Source: Halomonas sp. THAF5a (GTDB lineage: Bacteria; Pseudomonadota; Gammaproteobacteria; Pseudomonadales; Halomonadaceae). From it: 64,000 nt of DNA. Below are positions 32,792 to 41,670 of the stretch, piece after piece. Position 1 is the stretch's first letter; every line of letters starts with the position of its first letter. The stretch is from positions 806,001 to 870,000 of the forward strand of contig NZ_CP045417.1 of the NCBI RefSeq assembly GCF_009363755.1. Reading direction: 5' to 3'. Below the pieces are notes generated by a model, which made no database searches, had not been told where the DNA came from, and saw only the letters and a list, made by a program, of their open reading frames with translations. The position numbers and the translations under genes are program-made.

Positions 32792-34141
32792 TCAGCGCAG
32801 CGACAGGGCCGCCGAGGGCGCCGCCCCGGCGGCGTCCTGGTAGGCGGCGTTCTCCTCGGCCTCGACCGCGGGGGAGAAGCGCACCACCAGGGCGCACAGC
32901 GAGGCGATGATGACCGCGATGCCGAGATAGAACAGGCCTTCCTGGTAGGTCAGGGCCTCGGAGCGGAACAGGAAGCCCGCCGCTACGGCCCCGGCGTTGC
33001 CCCCGGCGCCGACGATGCCGGCCACCGCGCCCAGCGCCTTCTTGTTGACGAAGGGCACCACGCCGAAGGTGGCGCCTTCGGCCATCTGCACGAAGAGGCT
33101 GAACACCAGCATGATGCCGATGGCGAGCGCCAGCACCTGCATCTGGGAGAAGAACAGCAGCGCGATGCCCTCGCAGAGCATGGCGATGAACAGCCAGCGC
33201 ACCCGGCCCTTGAGGCCGGCGTTGCGGGCGAATAGATCGGAGAAGACGCCGCCCAGGGTGCGGGCGAAGAGGTTCATCAGGCCGAACAGGCCGGCAATCA
33301 GGCCGGCGGTGGCCAGCGTCAGGTCGAAGTTGTCGAAGAAGTAGATGGCGGCGATATTGTGGAGGGTCAGCTCGACGCCGAAGCAGGCGGCATAGACCAC
33401 GAACAGCGCCCAGACGCGGATGTCCTTGGCGGCGGTGGCGAAGCTCGCGGCCATGCCGTGCTCGCCATTGGCCTCGGGCAGCTCGCCGCGGGCCCGTAGC
33501 TCGTCGAAGTTGCCGTTGGGGGCGTCCTGGGTAAACAGGTAGTAGGCGATGCCGGTGAGGAACAGCACCACGCCGGGCACCACCATGGCTAGGCGCCAGC
33601 CGAGGGTTTCGCTCACGCCGAGCATCAGGATGCCGGAGAAGATCAGGGGCATCAGGATCTGGGTGGTGCCGCCGCCGAGGTTGCCCCAGCCGGCCGAGGT
33701 GGCATTGGCGGTGCCCACCACGTTGGGCGCAAACATCACCGAGGTGTGGTACTGGGTGATGACGAAGGAGGCGCCGATGGCCCCGATGGCCAGGCGTGCC
33801 AGGAAGAAGGACTCGAAGCTGTCGGCGAAGCCGATGCACATCACCGGCACCGAGCCCAGGCACAGCAGCCAGGTATAGGCGCGGCGCGGGCCGATCTTGT
33901 CGCACAGCACCCCGATGGCCAGGCGCACGATCACGGTGATGGCCACCGAGGCGATGATGGTGTTGCCGATCTGGGTCTTGGTCAGGCCGAGGTCGTCTCG
34001 CACCACCGCCATCAGGGGGGCGATACCGAACCAGCCGAAGAAGCAGATGTGGAAGGCGAACCAGGAGAAGTGGAAGGCGCGCATCTGCGGCGTCTTGCCG
34101 TTGAACAGACGTATCCTGTTGGCCTTGTTTTGGATTTCCAT
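32792..34141 (-). CDS. narK: NarK/NasA-type MFS nitrate/nitrite transporter
   Basis: 449 residues with about twelve membrane segments. The nitrate-porter signatures are recognisable: ATSAGWGNLGGGTTQILMP in the first half and GAGGNAGAVAAGFLFR in the second. FHFSWFAFHICFFGWFGIAPL is the typical first segment. In this cluster it should import nitrate for assimilation, or exchange nitrate and nitrite. GAGG lies before the ATG. Upstream are a sigma-54-like promoter and leader hairpins matching those of the nir operon. Confidence 0.93.
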   Translation of the reverse strand: MEIQNKANRIRLFNGKTPQMRAFHFSWFAFHICFFGWFGIAPLMAVVRDDLGLTKTQIGNTIIASVAITVIVRLAIGVLCDKIGPRRAYTWLLCLGSVPVMCIGFADSFESFFLARLAIGAIGASFVITQYHTSVMFAPNVVGTANATSAGWGNLGGGTTQILMPLIFSGILMLGVSETLGWRLAMVVPGVVLFLTGIAYYLFTQDAPNGNFDELRARGELPEANGEHGMAASFATAAKDIRVWALFVVYAACFGVELTLHNIAAIYFFDNFDLTLATAGLIAGLFGLMNLFARTLGGVFSDLFARNAGLKGRVRWLFIAMLCEGIALLFFSQMQVLALAIGIMLVFSLFVQMAEGATFGVVPFVNKKALGAVAGIVGAGGNAGAVAAGFLFRSEALTYQEGLFYLGIAVIIASLCALVVRFSPAVEAEENAAYQDAAGAAPSAALSLR

Positions 34142-34186
34142 GGGGCATACCTCGTCGAATGACGTTCGAACACACGATCTCTTGGG

Positions 34187-34225
34187 CCTTCGCCGTTGAA
34201 GGTCGGGTCCGACGCACTCGTACCC
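34187..34225 (-). ncRNA. ANTAR-type leader hairpins of the nitrate transporter gene
   Basis: On the minus strand, hairpin 34225-34205 (GGGT/ACCC with inner CGA/TCG) is followed after two bases by CCTTC-AACGGC-GAAGG (34202-34187). The AACGGC loop is identical to P1 of the nir leader and fits A1/G4. The first hairpin is not a clean six-base loop. Confidence 0.6.
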
Positions 34226-34266
34226 CGGGGGCCTGGTCTACGTCTGGCACTCTCTGTCATTGACTA

Positions 34267-34282
34267 TGCATAAGCAGGGCCA
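34267..34282 (-). promoter_or_regulatory. Sigma-54-like promoter of the nitrate transporter gene
   Basis: The minus strand reads TGGCCCTGCTTATGCA, with GG and GC exactly ten bases apart. It lies about 125 bases before the start codon, the same distance as at the nitrate reductase promoter. In the remaining part of the gap, 34283-34523, I see no gene. Confidence 0.5.
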
Positions 34283-34523
34283 TGCCAGGAAGATGTCTTC
34301 TTTTTCAGTTCTTTGAGGACTTCTTGGGCGATGGGCGAGCCGGCATGGAGCGCGAAATGGTGCATGTCAGCCGGCTCTGCCGGGTCCCTGCCCCGGCGTG
34401 GTGCCTCTTCGCATGGAGGCGCGGCGGTCCCAGCCGAGGGGGAGGAGGCGGGCGCCGGTACTGCGAAAGGCCAGGCAGGCTCCCGGTGCGCCAGGGCTCG
34501 AGGGGGCTTTCCCTGGTCGCCTG

Positions 34524-36377
34524 TCACGCGTAGCCCTTCGCCTGCAGGCGGAACAGCCGCGCGTAGCGGCCGCCCTCGGCCATCAGGCTCGCATGGTCGC
34601 CCTGTTCGAGGATCTCGCCGCCGTCGATCACCAGGATCCAGTCGGCGGCACGGACCGTCGAGAAGCGGTGGGAGATCAGCAGGGTCATGCGGTCGCGGCT
34701 GTGCTCGCGGAAGTCGGCATAGACGGCGGCCTCCGCCGCGGCGTCCATGGCCGCGGTGGGCTCGTCGAGCACCAGGATGTCGGCGCCCTCGCGCATGTAG
34801 GCCCGGGAGAGGGCGATCTTCTGCCACTGGCCGCCGGAGAGCTCCTGGCCGCCCTTGAACCAGCGGCCCAGTTGGGTGTGGTAGCCGCCCGGCATCTCGG
34901 CGATGAAGGCGTCGGCCAGGCCGCGGCGCGCCGCCTCCTGCCAGCGTGCCTCGTCGCCGAAGGCCTCGACGTCCCCGGCGCCGAGGTTCTCGCCCACCTT
35001 CATCTGGTAGCGCACGAAGTCCTGGAAGATCACCCCGATGCGCCTGCGCAGCGTGGCGATCTCCCAGTCGCGCAGGTCGCTGCCGTCGAGCAGGATGCGC
35101 CCCTCGGTCGGCTCGTAGAGCCGGGTCAGCAGCTTGATCAGGGTGGTCTTGCCCGAGCCGTTGGCGCCCACCAGGGCGAGGCTCTCGCCCGGCTGCAGGT
35201 GCAGCGAGACCCCTGCGAGCGCCGGCGTCGTGCTGCCCGGATAGGTGAAGCCCACGCCCTCGAAGCGGATGCCGTCGCCCGGCCGCGCGCCCTCGGTCAG
35301 GGTGCCGCCCTCGGTGGGCACCGGCTGCTCGAGGTACTCGTAGAGGTTCGAGAGGTAGAGGTTGTCCTCGTACATGCCGCCGATCGCCGTGAGGCTCGCC
35401 GAGAGCGCCGCCTGGCCCTGCTTGAAGACCATCAGGTACATGGTCATCTCGCCCAGGGTCAGCGCGCCGGTCACGGTCTCCACCACGACCCAGGCGTAGG
35501 CGCCATAGAAGGCGAGGGTGCCCAGCAGGCCGAGCAGGAAGCCCCAGGTCTCCCGGCGGAGGGTCAGGCGTCGGTCCTCGTCGTAGAGGGTGTCAAAGAT
35601 CGTCCGGTAGCGATCCAGCAGCAGCGGCTCCAGGCCGAACAGCTTGACCTCCTTGATGCTGTCCTCCCGGGCCAGCACCGTCTCCAGGTACATCTGCATG
35701 CGGGTCTGGGGGGAGCGCCAGCGGAACAGCCGGAAGGCGTCCCCCGAGAACTTGGCCTCCGAGACGAACACCGGCAGGGCGCCGATCACCAGCACCAGGA
35801 TCGCCCAGGGCGAGAACTGCACCAGCAGCACCCCGAAGCTCGCCAGCGAGATGGCGTTCTGGGCCAGGCCGAAGGTCTTGTTGACCAGGCCCAGCGGGCG
35901 CGTCGAGGCCTCGCGGCGGGCGCGGGTCAGCTTGTCGTAGAACTCGGAGTCCTCGAACTGCGCGAGCGACAGGGTGCCGGCCTTCTCGAGGATCATCACG
36001 TTGACCTTCTGGCCGAGCAGGGCGCGCAGCAGCGACTGCTGGGCGGCCAGGCCGCGCTGGGCCAGGGCGATGGTGGCGATCACCCCGGCCTCCGCCAGCA
36101 CGTAGCGCAGCACTCCCCACCACTCGACGCGGCCGGTCTCGCGATGCAGCGCCATCGCCGCGACCACGGCGTCGACGATCAGCTGGCCGATCCAGGCCGC
36201 CACCGCCGGCAGCACGCCGGCGACCAGGGTGCAGAGCGCGAGCCCCAGGGTCAGCGGCCGCGAGGTCTGCCAGACCAGCGCCAGGGCGCGATGGCTGTAG
36301 CGAAAGACGCCGAGGAAGCTGGCGAGCATGCCGCCCGGGCGCGGCGCGGAGGAGGCGGGTGCATGAGGTGAGGACAA
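34524..36377 (-). CDS. ABC transporter, fused permease and ATPase (exporter type)
   Basis: 617 residues. The N-terminal permease has about six membrane helices (TLGLALCTLVAGVLPAVAAWIGQLIVDAVV onward). The C-terminal ATPase has Walker A GANGSGKTTL, signature LSGGQWQKIALSRA and Walker B ILVLDEPTAAMD. The LSGGQ-WQK variant and permease style match exporters next to lantibiotic or lipid export genes; the substrate is unknown. The start is uncertain. TTG at 36377 has AGGAG eight bases upstream and avoids overlap with the upstream gene; an ATG at 36329 lacks a ribosome site. It follows the MocR gene by 35 bases and may be cotranscribed. Confidence 0.87.
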   Translation of the reverse strand: MSSPHAPASSAPRPGGMLASFLGVFRYSHRALALVWQTSRPLTLGLALCTLVAGVLPAVAAWIGQLIVDAVVAAMALHRETGRVEWWGVLRYVLAEAGVIATIALAQRGLAAQQSLLRALLGQKVNVMILEKAGTLSLAQFEDSEFYDKLTRARREASTRPLGLVNKTFGLAQNAISLASFGVLLVQFSPWAILVLVIGALPVFVSEAKFSGDAFRLFRWRSPQTRMQMYLETVLAREDSIKEVKLFGLEPLLLDRYRTIFDTLYDEDRRLTLRRETWGFLLGLLGTLAFYGAYAWVVVETVTGALTLGEMTMYLMVFKQGQAALSASLTAIGGMYEDNLYLSNLYEYLEQPVPTEGGTLTEGARPGDGIRFEGVGFTYPGSTTPALAGVSLHLQPGESLALVGANGSGKTTLIKLLTRLYEPTEGRILLDGSDLRDWEIATLRRRIGVIFQDFVRYQMKVGENLGAGDVEAFGDEARWQEAARRGLADAFIAEMPGGYHTQLGRWFKGGQELSGGQWQKIALSRAYMREGADILVLDEPTAAMDAAAEAAVYADFREHSRDRMTLLISHRFSTVRAADWILVIDGGEILEQGDHASLMAEGGRYARLFRLQAKGYA

Positions 36378-36412
36378 GCGCGTGGCTCCTGGCAGTGGAA
36401 GGGGTGGGGGCG

Positions 36413-37834
36413 TCAGACCAGCGGCGAGACCCGCCGGGGCTCTTCCTCGAGCAGCGCGGCCAGCCGGCATAGCCCCTCGTCGAGCCGGTCGCGCTCCGCG
36501 GGCGGCGTCACGCAGATCCTCACCGCCTGGGGGGCGGGCTGGCTGCCCACGCAGAAGGGATCGGCGCCGAGCAGGGTGACGCCGCGCTCGGCGGCGCGCG
36601 CCACCACATCCACCGCCCGCCACGGCTCGGGCAGGCGCAGCCAGGCGTGGAAGCCGCAGGGGTGGGCGATGATCTCATGGCCTTCAAGGCGCTGGGCGAG
36701 CAGGTGCTGGCGCGCGGCCACCTCCTGCCACTGCCACGCGATCAGGGTATCGGCCTCGTCGCCGGTCAGCCAGTCGACGGCGGCGTGGGTCATCAGCGCC
36801 GGCATCGCCCAGCACTGGGCACGTAGGGCGGCGGTGAGGCGCGGCATCAGGTTGCTCGGCGCCCGCAAGGCGCCCAGGCGCAGCCCCCCGGCGAGCAGCT
36901 TGGAGACGCTGAAGATGTAGAGCGCGCGCTCCGGGGCCAGCCGATAGAAGGGCGTGCCGCGGGTCGCGGCGGTAACGAACTGCACGCCGTCCTCGAGCAG
37001 CAGCAGGTCATGGCGCCGGGCCACCTCGACGATCGCCTGGCGCCGCGCCTCGCCCATCCGCGCGCCGGTGGGGTTGTTGTGCTCGGGCATGACGTAGAGC
37101 AGGCGGATGCGCTGCTGCTGGCAGAGCCGTTCCAGCGCCTCGGGCCGGATGCCCTCGTCGTCCATCGGCACCGCCACGTGCTTGAGGCCCAGCTGGCGGC
37201 CGGTGGCGATCATGCCGGGGTAGGTGAGGGCCGCCGAGGCGACCGCCTCGCCGGGCTGCACCAGCGCCTGCAGCGCCAGGAAGTCGGCATGCTGGCCGCC
37301 GGCGGTGAGGATCAGCTCCTCGGCCGACATCGGCAGGCCCTGGCGGGTCAGCCAGTCGGCCAGCGCCTCGCGGCAGGCCGGGCTGCCCTGCTCGGAGGGG
37401 TAGGCCAGGGCGGCCTCGACGGCGGACGGAGAGTGGCTGAGCCGCGACAGCACCCCGGCGAGCTGCTCGGCCCGCCAGGGGTGGGGGATCGGCACGCTCA
37501 GCGAGAGGTCGATGCTGCCCGCCTCCGCCCGGGAGAGGTGGTGGAAGCGGGGCGCCTCGGGGGAGGCCGAGCGTACCCGGGTGCCACTGCCGACCCGGGC
37601 CTCGACCAGGCCGCGGCGCTCGGCCTCACGGTAGGCGCGGGTGATGGTGCCGACGGTCACCTTGAGCGCATCGGCCAGCAGGCGCTGGGGCGGCAGGCGC
37701 TCGCCGGGGGCGAGGGTGCCGGCAGCGATGTCGGCAGCCAGCTGGTCGACCAGCGCCTGGTAGCGCGGGGTGTCGGCGCCCTCGAGGTCGGGCAGCCAGC
37801 GGCAGCGCGCGCGGGCCTGGGCCTGGATGTCCAT
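36413..37834 (-). CDS. MocR-type GntR/aminotransferase-like regulator
   Basis: 473 residues. The N-terminal GntR winged helix (RLPPQRLLADALKVTVGTITRAYREAERRGLVEARVGSGTRV) is fused to a class I aminotransferase-like domain with the PLP lysine in IFSVSKLLAGGLRLG. MocR regulators sense amino acids or vitamin B6-related compounds. It is divergent from a LysE-type exporter gene, a common arrangement in which it regulates that exporter. TGGAGAG precedes the ATG at 37834. Confidence 0.92.
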   Translation of the reverse strand: MDIQAQARARCRWLPDLEGADTPRYQALVDQLAADIAAGTLAPGERLPPQRLLADALKVTVGTITRAYREAERRGLVEARVGSGTRVRSASPEAPRFHHLSRAEAGSIDLSLSVPIPHPWRAEQLAGVLSRLSHSPSAVEAALAYPSEQGSPACREALADWLTRQGLPMSAEELILTAGGQHADFLALQALVQPGEAVASAALTYPGMIATGRQLGLKHVAVPMDDEGIRPEALERLCQQQRIRLLYVMPEHNNPTGARMGEARRQAIVEVARRHDLLLLEDGVQFVTAATRGTPFYRLAPERALYIFSVSKLLAGGLRLGALRAPSNLMPRLTAALRAQCWAMPALMTHAAVDWLTGDEADTLIAWQWQEVAARQHLLAQRLEGHEIIAHPCGFHAWLRLPEPWRAVDVVARAAERGVTLLGADPFCVGSQPAPQAVRICVTPPAERDRLDEGLCRLAALLEEEPRRVSPLV

Positions 37835-38065
37835 GGGCGACTCTCCAGCGGATGACGATAGCGGCATGCGCACGGCCTTCGCCGCATGACCGGGCGCGGG
37901 CAATGTCTGGGTGACAAAGCGCTCCTTGAACGGCGATGCGGACGACGCATACTGGGATTGTGCGCGCAATTCCCGCCTCTGTCAGGCGGTTTGCGTGAAA
38001 TTGTACCCCTGCAATCGTCGTTCCTCGCCCCGCCTCGACGCGCTCCCCGAACCCAAGGAGTCCCC

Positions 38066-38686
38066 ATGACCCTCCCGCTGCCCGAGCTGCTTGCCCTGGT
38101 CGGCCCGATGATCCTGTTCGCGATCAGCATGTCCGCCACGCCCGGTCCCAACAACATGATGCTGACCGCCTCGGGCGCCAACTTCGGCTTCCTGCGCACC
38201 CTGCCGCACATGCTCGGCATCTCGATCGGCGTGATGGGGCTGATGGGCGCCGTGGCGCTGGGGCTCGGTGCGCTGTTCGAGCAGTGGCCGCCGCTGCAGC
38301 AGGGGCTGAAGCTCGTCGGCAGCGCCTACCTGCTGTGGCTGGCCTACCGGATCGCTACGGCGCCGCCGCCGAGCGGCGAGGGCGCCGATGCCCGGGCGCG
38401 GCCGCTGACCTTCTGGCAGGCCGCGGCCTTCCAGTTCGCCAATCCCAAGGCCTGGGTGATGGCGATCTCGGGGATCGCCTCCTTCACGCTCTCCGGCGAT
38501 GCCTTCCTGGCCTCGGCGGTGGTGGTGATTGCGGTGATGGGCATGACCAACCTGCCGTCGATCGCGCTCTGGGCGGGCTTCGGGGTGGCCGTCGGCCGCC
38601 TGATGACCACCCGGCGCCACTGGCGGATCTTCAACGCCGTGATGGGCCTTCTGACCGCGGCCTGCGTGGTGATGATCCTCGGCTGA
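38066..38686 (+). CDS. LysE family translocator
   Basis: 206 residues with six membrane segments. The LysE/RhtB signature (MSATPGPNNMMLTASGANFGF) is near the N-terminus, followed by GAAYLLWLAYRI-like (GSAYLLWLAYRIA) and FQFANPKAWVMAI. It would export amino acids or derivatives. AAGGAG lies 6 bases before the ATG. Divergent from the MocR regulator, 231 bases apart. Confidence 0.93.
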   Translation: MTLPLPELLALVGPMILFAISMSATPGPNNMMLTASGANFGFLRTLPHMLGISIGVMGLMGAVALGLGALFEQWPPLQQGLKLVGSAYLLWLAYRIATAPPPSGEGADARARPLTFWQAAAFQFANPKAWVMAISGIASFTLSGDAFLASAVVVIAVMGMTNLPSIALWAGFGVAVGRLMTTRRHWRIFNAVMGLLTAACVVMILG

Positions 38687-38703
38687 ACCGGCTCCAGACG
38701 ACC

Positions 38704-38726
38704 GCGCCCCGCACGAGGCGGGGCGC
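38704..38726. terminator. Bidirectional terminator-like hairpin
   Basis: Perfect 9-bp arms GCGCCCCGC and GCGGGGCGC around ACGAG between the convergent LysE-type and M23 peptidase genes. No U-run on either strand. Confidence 0.6.
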
Positions 38727-38750
38727 GGGGGCGTCGATGGCGAGGGGCGA

Positions 38751-40484
38751 TCAGCCCTCGTCGTCATCCTCGGCCGACGGCTCGGTACTCGCCACCACGG
38801 CGCCGGTCTCGCCGCTCGCCAGTGCCGCCAGCATCGGCTCGGCCTGGCGCTGGAAGGCCACCAGGCGCTCGCCCTCGAGGCTCTGGTTGTCCGGCAGGGC
38901 GACCTTCATGGCGTTCACCTGTCGGTTGTTGACCAGGACCTCGTAGTGCAGGTGCGGTCCGGTGCTGCGGCCGGTGTTGCCGGAGAGGGCGATGCGCTCG
39001 CCCATGGTGACGCGCTGGCCGTTGCTGACCATCGGCCGGGAGAGGTGCAGATAGCGGGTCTTGTAGCCGTTGTCGTGGCGGATCACCACATAGCGGCCCG
39101 CCGCCGGATGGTGGCCCACCTTCTCGACGCGGCCGTCCGCCGGGGCGTGCACCGCGGTGCCGATCGGCATGGCGAAATCGGTGCCCTTGTGGGGGCTGAT
39201 GCGGCCCGTGACCGGATGCAGGCGCCTGGGATTGAAGTGCGAGCTCAGCCGGTAGCGGCCCTCGAAGGGGTAGCGGTTGAAGGCCGGGTCGAGGCTGTCG
39301 CCCTCCGGGGTGTAGAAGCGGTTGTCGTCCGGGTTGCGCACCACGGTGAGGTTCATGCGCGCGCCCTCGTAGGCCACCGCGAGCACGCGCGGGTCGAGGC
39401 TCTCGCCGTCGATGATGTCGGACTCCACCAGCACCTGGAAACGATCGCCGCGACGAGTGTCGCGGCGAAAGTCGAGTTTCTTTTCCAGGACGCGGGAGAG
39501 CTCGGCGACCTCGGCGCTGGTCAGGCCGGTGGCCTTGGCCGATCGTGCGAAGCTGCCGCTGATGGTGCCGGCGAACAGGCGCTGGGTCGCTTCCCCGGCG
39601 CGCTCGATGGTGGCGACCTCGAAGGCATTCTCCTGGCGCTCGATGAGGTAGCCGTCGCGGGCGTTCTTCATCATCCTCAGGGCCAGCAGGTCGCCCTGCT
39701 CGTCGAGCTGGTACTCGAAACGGTCGCCGACCCGCCAGTGGGTCAGCAGGCGCGGTTCGGGAAGCGTGTCGATCAGGCCCATCACCTCGCTGTAGCCCAT
39801 CTCGAGATGCTCCTGGGCCATGATCGCGAAGGTGTCGCCGCTCTGCACGGTATAGGTCTGCCACTGCGGGACGTAGGGCTCGTTGGCGGCGATCTCCTGA
39901 TCGAGGACGATCGGGCCCTCGTCGAACAGCGCCAGCTCGTCCTCGCTGACCTCCTCGTAGGAGGTGGCATCGGCCACCACGCCGTCCTCGAGCTCGAGCA
40001 TGCCGGCGGCGATGGTGCCGATGACCATGGCCATGTGCTGGGCGCCCTCGTCCAGGCGCACCGCGTCGTCTTCGGCATCGGCCTCGGCACCGCGCGGGGC
40101 GGGGCCCGACGCGGCGGGCATGGCGAGGGTCTCGGGCACCCCGGTCTCGGTCCGCTTGGCGCGTGCGGCCTCGATGAAGTCGACGTCGATGATTTCCGAG
40201 GCGGTCAGCGAGGAGATCGGCACGTGGCCGCGCGTCGCGTCCAGCGCCTGGTTGGCCCTCGCCAGGGCGCCGCTCACCGCGTCGCGCCTGGCATCGAGGT
40301 TGGGCAGGCCGGGGCTGGCGTCGGCCTCGAGGGGAACGTGCACGGTATCGAGCGACTGGCGATCACGTTGAACGTCTTCGAAGGTGGTGAGGACCTTCTG
40401 GGCTCCCAGCACGGTTACCATGGTGGCGACGGGTAACAGCAGCAGTTTATGGGTGCGGGGTAGCGAATGAAGGATTCGCATCAT
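38751..40484 (-). CDS. M23 family murein endopeptidase with LysM/OapA-like region
   Basis: 577 residues. An N-terminal membrane anchor (LLLLPVATMVTVLGAQKVL) is followed by an acidic linker, then a LysM-type segment (YTVQSGDTFAIMAQEHLEMGYSEVMGL, near residues 212-240) and OapA-like sequence. The C-terminal M23 domain contains HKGTDFAMP and HLHYE, the zinc ligands of active LytM peptidases. It should cleave peptidoglycan cross-bridges during growth, like MepM (YebA). The start is at the first ATG of a double ATG. It is monocistronic. Confidence 0.92.
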   Translation of the reverse strand: MMRILHSLPRTHKLLLLPVATMVTVLGAQKVLTTFEDVQRDRQSLDTVHVPLEADASPGLPNLDARRDAVSGALARANQALDATRGHVPISSLTASEIIDVDFIEAARAKRTETGVPETLAMPAASGPAPRGAEADAEDDAVRLDEGAQHMAMVIGTIAAGMLELEDGVVADATSYEEVSEDELALFDEGPIVLDQEIAANEPYVPQWQTYTVQSGDTFAIMAQEHLEMGYSEVMGLIDTLPEPRLLTHWRVGDRFEYQLDEQGDLLALRMMKNARDGYLIERQENAFEVATIERAGEATQRLFAGTISGSFARSAKATGLTSAEVAELSRVLEKKLDFRRDTRRGDRFQVLVESDIIDGESLDPRVLAVAYEGARMNLTVVRNPDDNRFYTPEGDSLDPAFNRYPFEGRYRLSSHFNPRRLHPVTGRISPHKGTDFAMPIGTAVHAPADGRVEKVGHHPAAGRYVVIRHDNGYKTRYLHLSRPMVSNGQRVTMGERIALSGNTGRSTGPHLHYEVLVNNRQVNAMKVALPDNQSLEGERLVAFQRQAEPMLAALASGETGAVVASTEPSAEDDDEG

Positions 40485-40591
40485 GGGAAGTAAGGCCGTG
40501 ACAGTTGAAGAGGAAATAACGGAAAAATGGCCTTAGAACCATACTCGATGATGTATGAGATGCCTAGTCTGTACGGATATACAGAAAGGCC

Positions 40592-40624
40592 CGCTCGAGG
40601 CGCCAGGGCGGCGGTCCTCGAGCG
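40592..40624 (-). terminator. Terminator of the pirin gene
   Basis: The arms CGCTCGAGG and CCTCGAGCG are perfect 9-mers separated by 15 bases; on the minus strand GGGCCTTTCTGT follows. Confidence 0.65.
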
Positions 40625-40703
40625 AGCTTGTGGGGCGTGAACGCCGTTGTCTTAAGCGTATTGAATAGTGCGATGCGCGGATTTTCAACCCGCGCGTGAG
40701 CGA

Positions 40704-41552
40704 TCACTCGGCGAGGGTACCCTCGCGGTAGTCCCGAAGCGCCTGATCCAGCTCCTCCTGTCGGTTCATCACGAAGGGGCCGTAGTGGGCGATCGGTTCG
40801 CCGTGCGGTTCGCCACCGAGCAGCAGGGCCTCTCCGCCCTCGACGCCGGTGAGGCGCAGCGCGTCCCCGTCGCCCAGGCGCGCGAGCTGCCCCGTCTCGA
40901 CGCGAGTGCCGGCGACGTCCAGGCTGCCCGAGAAGACGTAGACCAGCAGCATGGTGGCGGGCGCCGCCAGCTCGAGCGTGCCGCCGGACGAGAGCCGCGC
41001 ATGGGCCACGGCCCCCTGGCCGGCCAGCCGCGCCAGGGGACCGTCGACCCCGTCGCCGGCGAGGGTCTGCCAGTGGCCGCCCAGCGCCGTCAGTGAGGCG
41101 CGGTCACCGCTCAGCCGCGGCATCTCCTCGGCACGCACGTCCCGGTAGGTCGGGGCGCTGAGCTTGTCCCTGGCCGCCAGGTTCAGCCACAGCTGGAAGG
41201 CATGGAGCCCCCGGTGGTCGGTCAGCGGCATCTCGGAGTGGATGATGCCGCGGCCGGTGTGCATCCACTGGGCATCGCCCGCCTGGATGGTGCTCGCGTG
41301 GCCGAGGTGATCCTCGTGGGTCAGGCCGCCGTGGATCAAGTAGGTCAGGGTCTGGATCCCCCGGTGGGGATGCGGCGGGAAGCCGCCGATGTAGTCGTCC
41401 GGCCGGTCGGAGCCCAGTTCGTCCAGCATCAGGAAGGGATCCAGTCCGCCGTCGAAGTCGTGCAGGCGCTGGATCTTGACGCCGTCGCCATCCTGGCTGG
41501 GCCGGGTGTCCCTCAGGTGCATGACCTGCCGGGTGGTCGCGGGGGTGGTCAT
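40704..41552 (-). CDS. Pirin family protein
   Basis: 282 residues, double cupin. The N-terminal cupin has the metal-site pattern FPPHPHRGIQTLTYLIHG and GRGIIHSEMP; the C-terminal cupin is less conserved (LVYVFSGSLDVAG). Bacterial pirins include quercetinases and regulators of pyruvate metabolism; the role here is open. GGAGA precedes the ATG at 41552. Divergent from a LysR-type regulator 118 bases away, which probably controls it. Confidence 0.93.
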   Translation of the reverse strand: MTTPATTRQVMHLRDTRPSQDGDGVKIQRLHDFDGGLDPFLMLDELGSDRPDDYIGGFPPHPHRGIQTLTYLIHGGLTHEDHLGHASTIQAGDAQWMHTGRGIIHSEMPLTDHRGLHAFQLWLNLAARDKLSAPTYRDVRAEEMPRLSGDRASLTALGGHWQTLAGDGVDGPLARLAGQGAVAHARLSSGGTLELAAPATMLLVYVFSGSLDVAGTRVETGQLARLGDGDALRLTGVEGGEALLLGGEPHGEPIAHYGPFVMNRQEELDQALRDYREGTLAE

Positions 41553-41670
41553 GAGCGTGTCTCCATCAGCGGTGGAATGCGTGATCGGTGGAAGGCATGA
41601 CTGGCATTCTAGGTCGTTTTTTTCGAAGATTAAGCGCAATGTTTCGCCGTTCACGTTCGAGGAATTCGAA

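Noticed and set aside
34264..34827. 187-residue minus-strand frame between the transporter and the ABC exporter
   Set aside because: Most of it is an out-of-frame reading of the exporter ATPase end; the remainder has no start or domain support.
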